Assembly (NCBI RefSeq): GCF_963556105.2
Contig: NZ_OY829945.1
Coordinates: 1,000,524-1,064,523 of the forward strand
Source: an uncultured Tolumonas sp.
GTDB taxonomy: Bacteria > Pseudomonadota > Gammaproteobacteria > Enterobacterales > Aeromonadaceae
DNA: 64,000 bases
Reading direction: 5' to 3'
Below are positions 62,979 to 64,000 of this stretch, in pieces. The notes under the pieces were generated by a model. It saw only the letters and a list, made by a program, of their open reading frames with translations. It ran no database searches and was not told the origin of the DNA. The position numbers and the translations under genes are program-made. The number at the start of each line of letters is the position of its first letter. Position 1 is the first letter of the stretch.

Positions 62979-64000
62979 ATGGAAAGTAAAATCGTTGTAC
63001 CCGCTACAGGCGAAAAAATTTCTTTAGACGCCACGGGCAAGCTGGTTGTACCGAACAATCCAATCATCCCTTTTATCGAGGGTGATGGTATTGGTGTTGA
63101 TGTGACTCCGGCCATGCTGAAAGTAGTGGATGCCGCTGTTGAGAAAGCCTACAAGGGCGAAAAGAAAATCTCCTGGATGGAAATCTACACCGGTGAGAAA
63201 TCAACCAAAGTTTACGGTGATGATGTTTGGTTGCCAGCCGAAACGTTAGATGCCATGCGTGAATACCACGTCGGTATCAAAGGCCCGCTGACCACACCAG
63301 TTGGTGGCGGCATTCGTTCTCTGAACGTGGCACTGCGTCAGGAATTGGATCTGTACGTTTGTCTGCGTCCGGTACGTTATTACGAAGGCACACCAAGCCC
63401 GGTTAAACAGCCAGAATTGACTGACATGGTGATCTTCCGTGAAAACGCTGAAGACATCTACGCTGGTATCGAGTGGAAAGCTGACTCTGCTGAAGCGAAA
63501 AAAGTGATCGACTTCCTGCGTAATGAAATGGGCGTGAAGAAGATCCGTTTCCCTGACAACTGTGGTATCGGTATCAAACCAATGTCAGAAGCCGGCACAC
63601 AACGTCTGGTACGTGCTGCGCTGCAGTATGTTATCGACAATGACCGTGACTCACTGACACTGGTTCACAAAGGCAACATCATGAAATTCACCGAAGGCGC
63701 GTTCAAAGACTGGGGTTACCAGTTAGCGCGTGAAGAGTTCGGTGCAGAACTGATTGATGGCGGCCCATGGTGCCAGTTCAAAAAACCCGAACACTGGCAA
63801 AAACATCATCGTTAAAGATGTGATTGCTGATGCGTTCCTGCAACAGATCCTGCTGCGACCAGCTGAATATGACGTTATCGCCACCATGAACCTGAACGGT
63901 GACTACATCTCTGATGCACTGGCAGCTCAGGTTGGTGGTATCGGTATCGCGCCAGGCGCCAACATCGGTGACGGTGTGGCACTGTTTGAAGCAACCCACG
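62979..64000 (+). pseudogene. icd: Isocitrate dehydrogenase (NADP), frameshifted and cut by window edge
   Basis: Oxidises isocitrate to 2-oxoglutarate in the TCA cycle. The frame opens [20 protein letters not shown] and reads well to [11 protein letters not shown] (about residue 266), with [20 protein letters not shown] (Ser of the AceK phosphorylation site) and [14 protein letters not shown]. At 63780-63789 a run of six A gives [11 protein letters not shown] and a stop at 63813-63815. Reading one base further on gives [18 protein letters not shown] and runs open to the window end with normal Icd sequence ([20 protein letters not shown]). One extra A explains it. As a core enzyme, a base-calling error in the homopolymer is likelier than a real loss. 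Confidence 0.9.

Noticed and set aside
62900-62989. 29-codon ORF before icd (MTNQRRTLPLV and onward)
   Set aside because: No ribosome site, it runs through the icd ribosome site and has no resemblance to RluE, the gene found here in E. coli.

Overview
The window looks like a chromosome segment of a facultatively anaerobic gammaproteobacterium of the Aeromonadales, most like Tolumonas. The evidence is conserved enterobacterial-type gene order (cvpA-purF; hinT-lpoB-thiK; nudJ-mnmA-hflD-purB next to icd; leu leader-leuA-leuB; pntA-pntB), the Entner-Doudoroff/gluconate genes and a nif accessory block. The genus is an inference; the class is well supported. Base composition appears moderate throughout, lower around 9.1-11.8 kb and 41.4-43.3 kb.

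Layout. 1-2.2 kb: start of the leucine operon (leuB fragment, leuA, a leader peptide with six Leu codons, attenuator, promoter), all on the minus strand. 2.4-9.1 kb: selO, a nucleotidyltransferase-GNAT fusion, a YehS-type protein, a YjdM/PhnA-type protein, a PAS-GAF-GGDEF cyclase and a 2-hydroxyacid dehydrogenase. 9.3-11.8 kb: AT-richer block with a VF530-type protein, an S4 RNA-binding protein, a lone integron integrase with a LexA-like box, and an unknown gene. 11.9-16.7 kb: tRNA-Pro(GGG), an unusual class I dihydroorotase, a two-domain PTPS/QueD-like protein, hinT-lpoB-thiK and raiA. 17-28 kb: two more c-di-GMP proteins, slt, an SDR protein, an EEP lipoprotein and ygiQ. 28.2-31.9 kb: cvpA-purF, cowN, dps, psiE. 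32-37.8 kb: gluconate/Entner-Doudoroff regulon (gntR, gntK-edd-eda, gntT) with GntR operators. 37.8-41.4 kb: a TerC-CBS protein and a multi-pass glycosyltransferase-like protein. 41.4-43.3 kb: insertion-sequence graveyard (decayed ISAs1 and IS200/IS605 elements). 43.3-50.2 kb: pntAB, a YjeH-type exporter, nifF-like flavodoxin, an NhaD/ArsB-type transporter. 50.3-59 kb: nif-type rnfABCDGE-rnfH divergent from nifL-nifA. 59-64 kb: purB-hflD-mnmA-nudJ and icd, which carries an apparent frameshift and runs off the window.

How the genes work together. The most coherent system is nitrogen-fixation support: the NifL/NifA regulators, the Rnf ion-motive ferredoxin-reducing complex, a NifF-like flavodoxin (electron donor to nitrogenase) and CowN (protects nitrogenase from CO). 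The rnfA, nifL and nifF upstream regions carry GG-N10-GC sigma-54 promoter candidates and TGT-N10-ACA NifA sites, so they can be read as one NifA circuit. No nitrogenase structural or cofactor genes are in the window. The second system is gluconate catabolism, in which GntR would control its own gene, gntK-edd-eda and gntT. Three GGDEF/EAL proteins suggest active c-di-GMP signalling.
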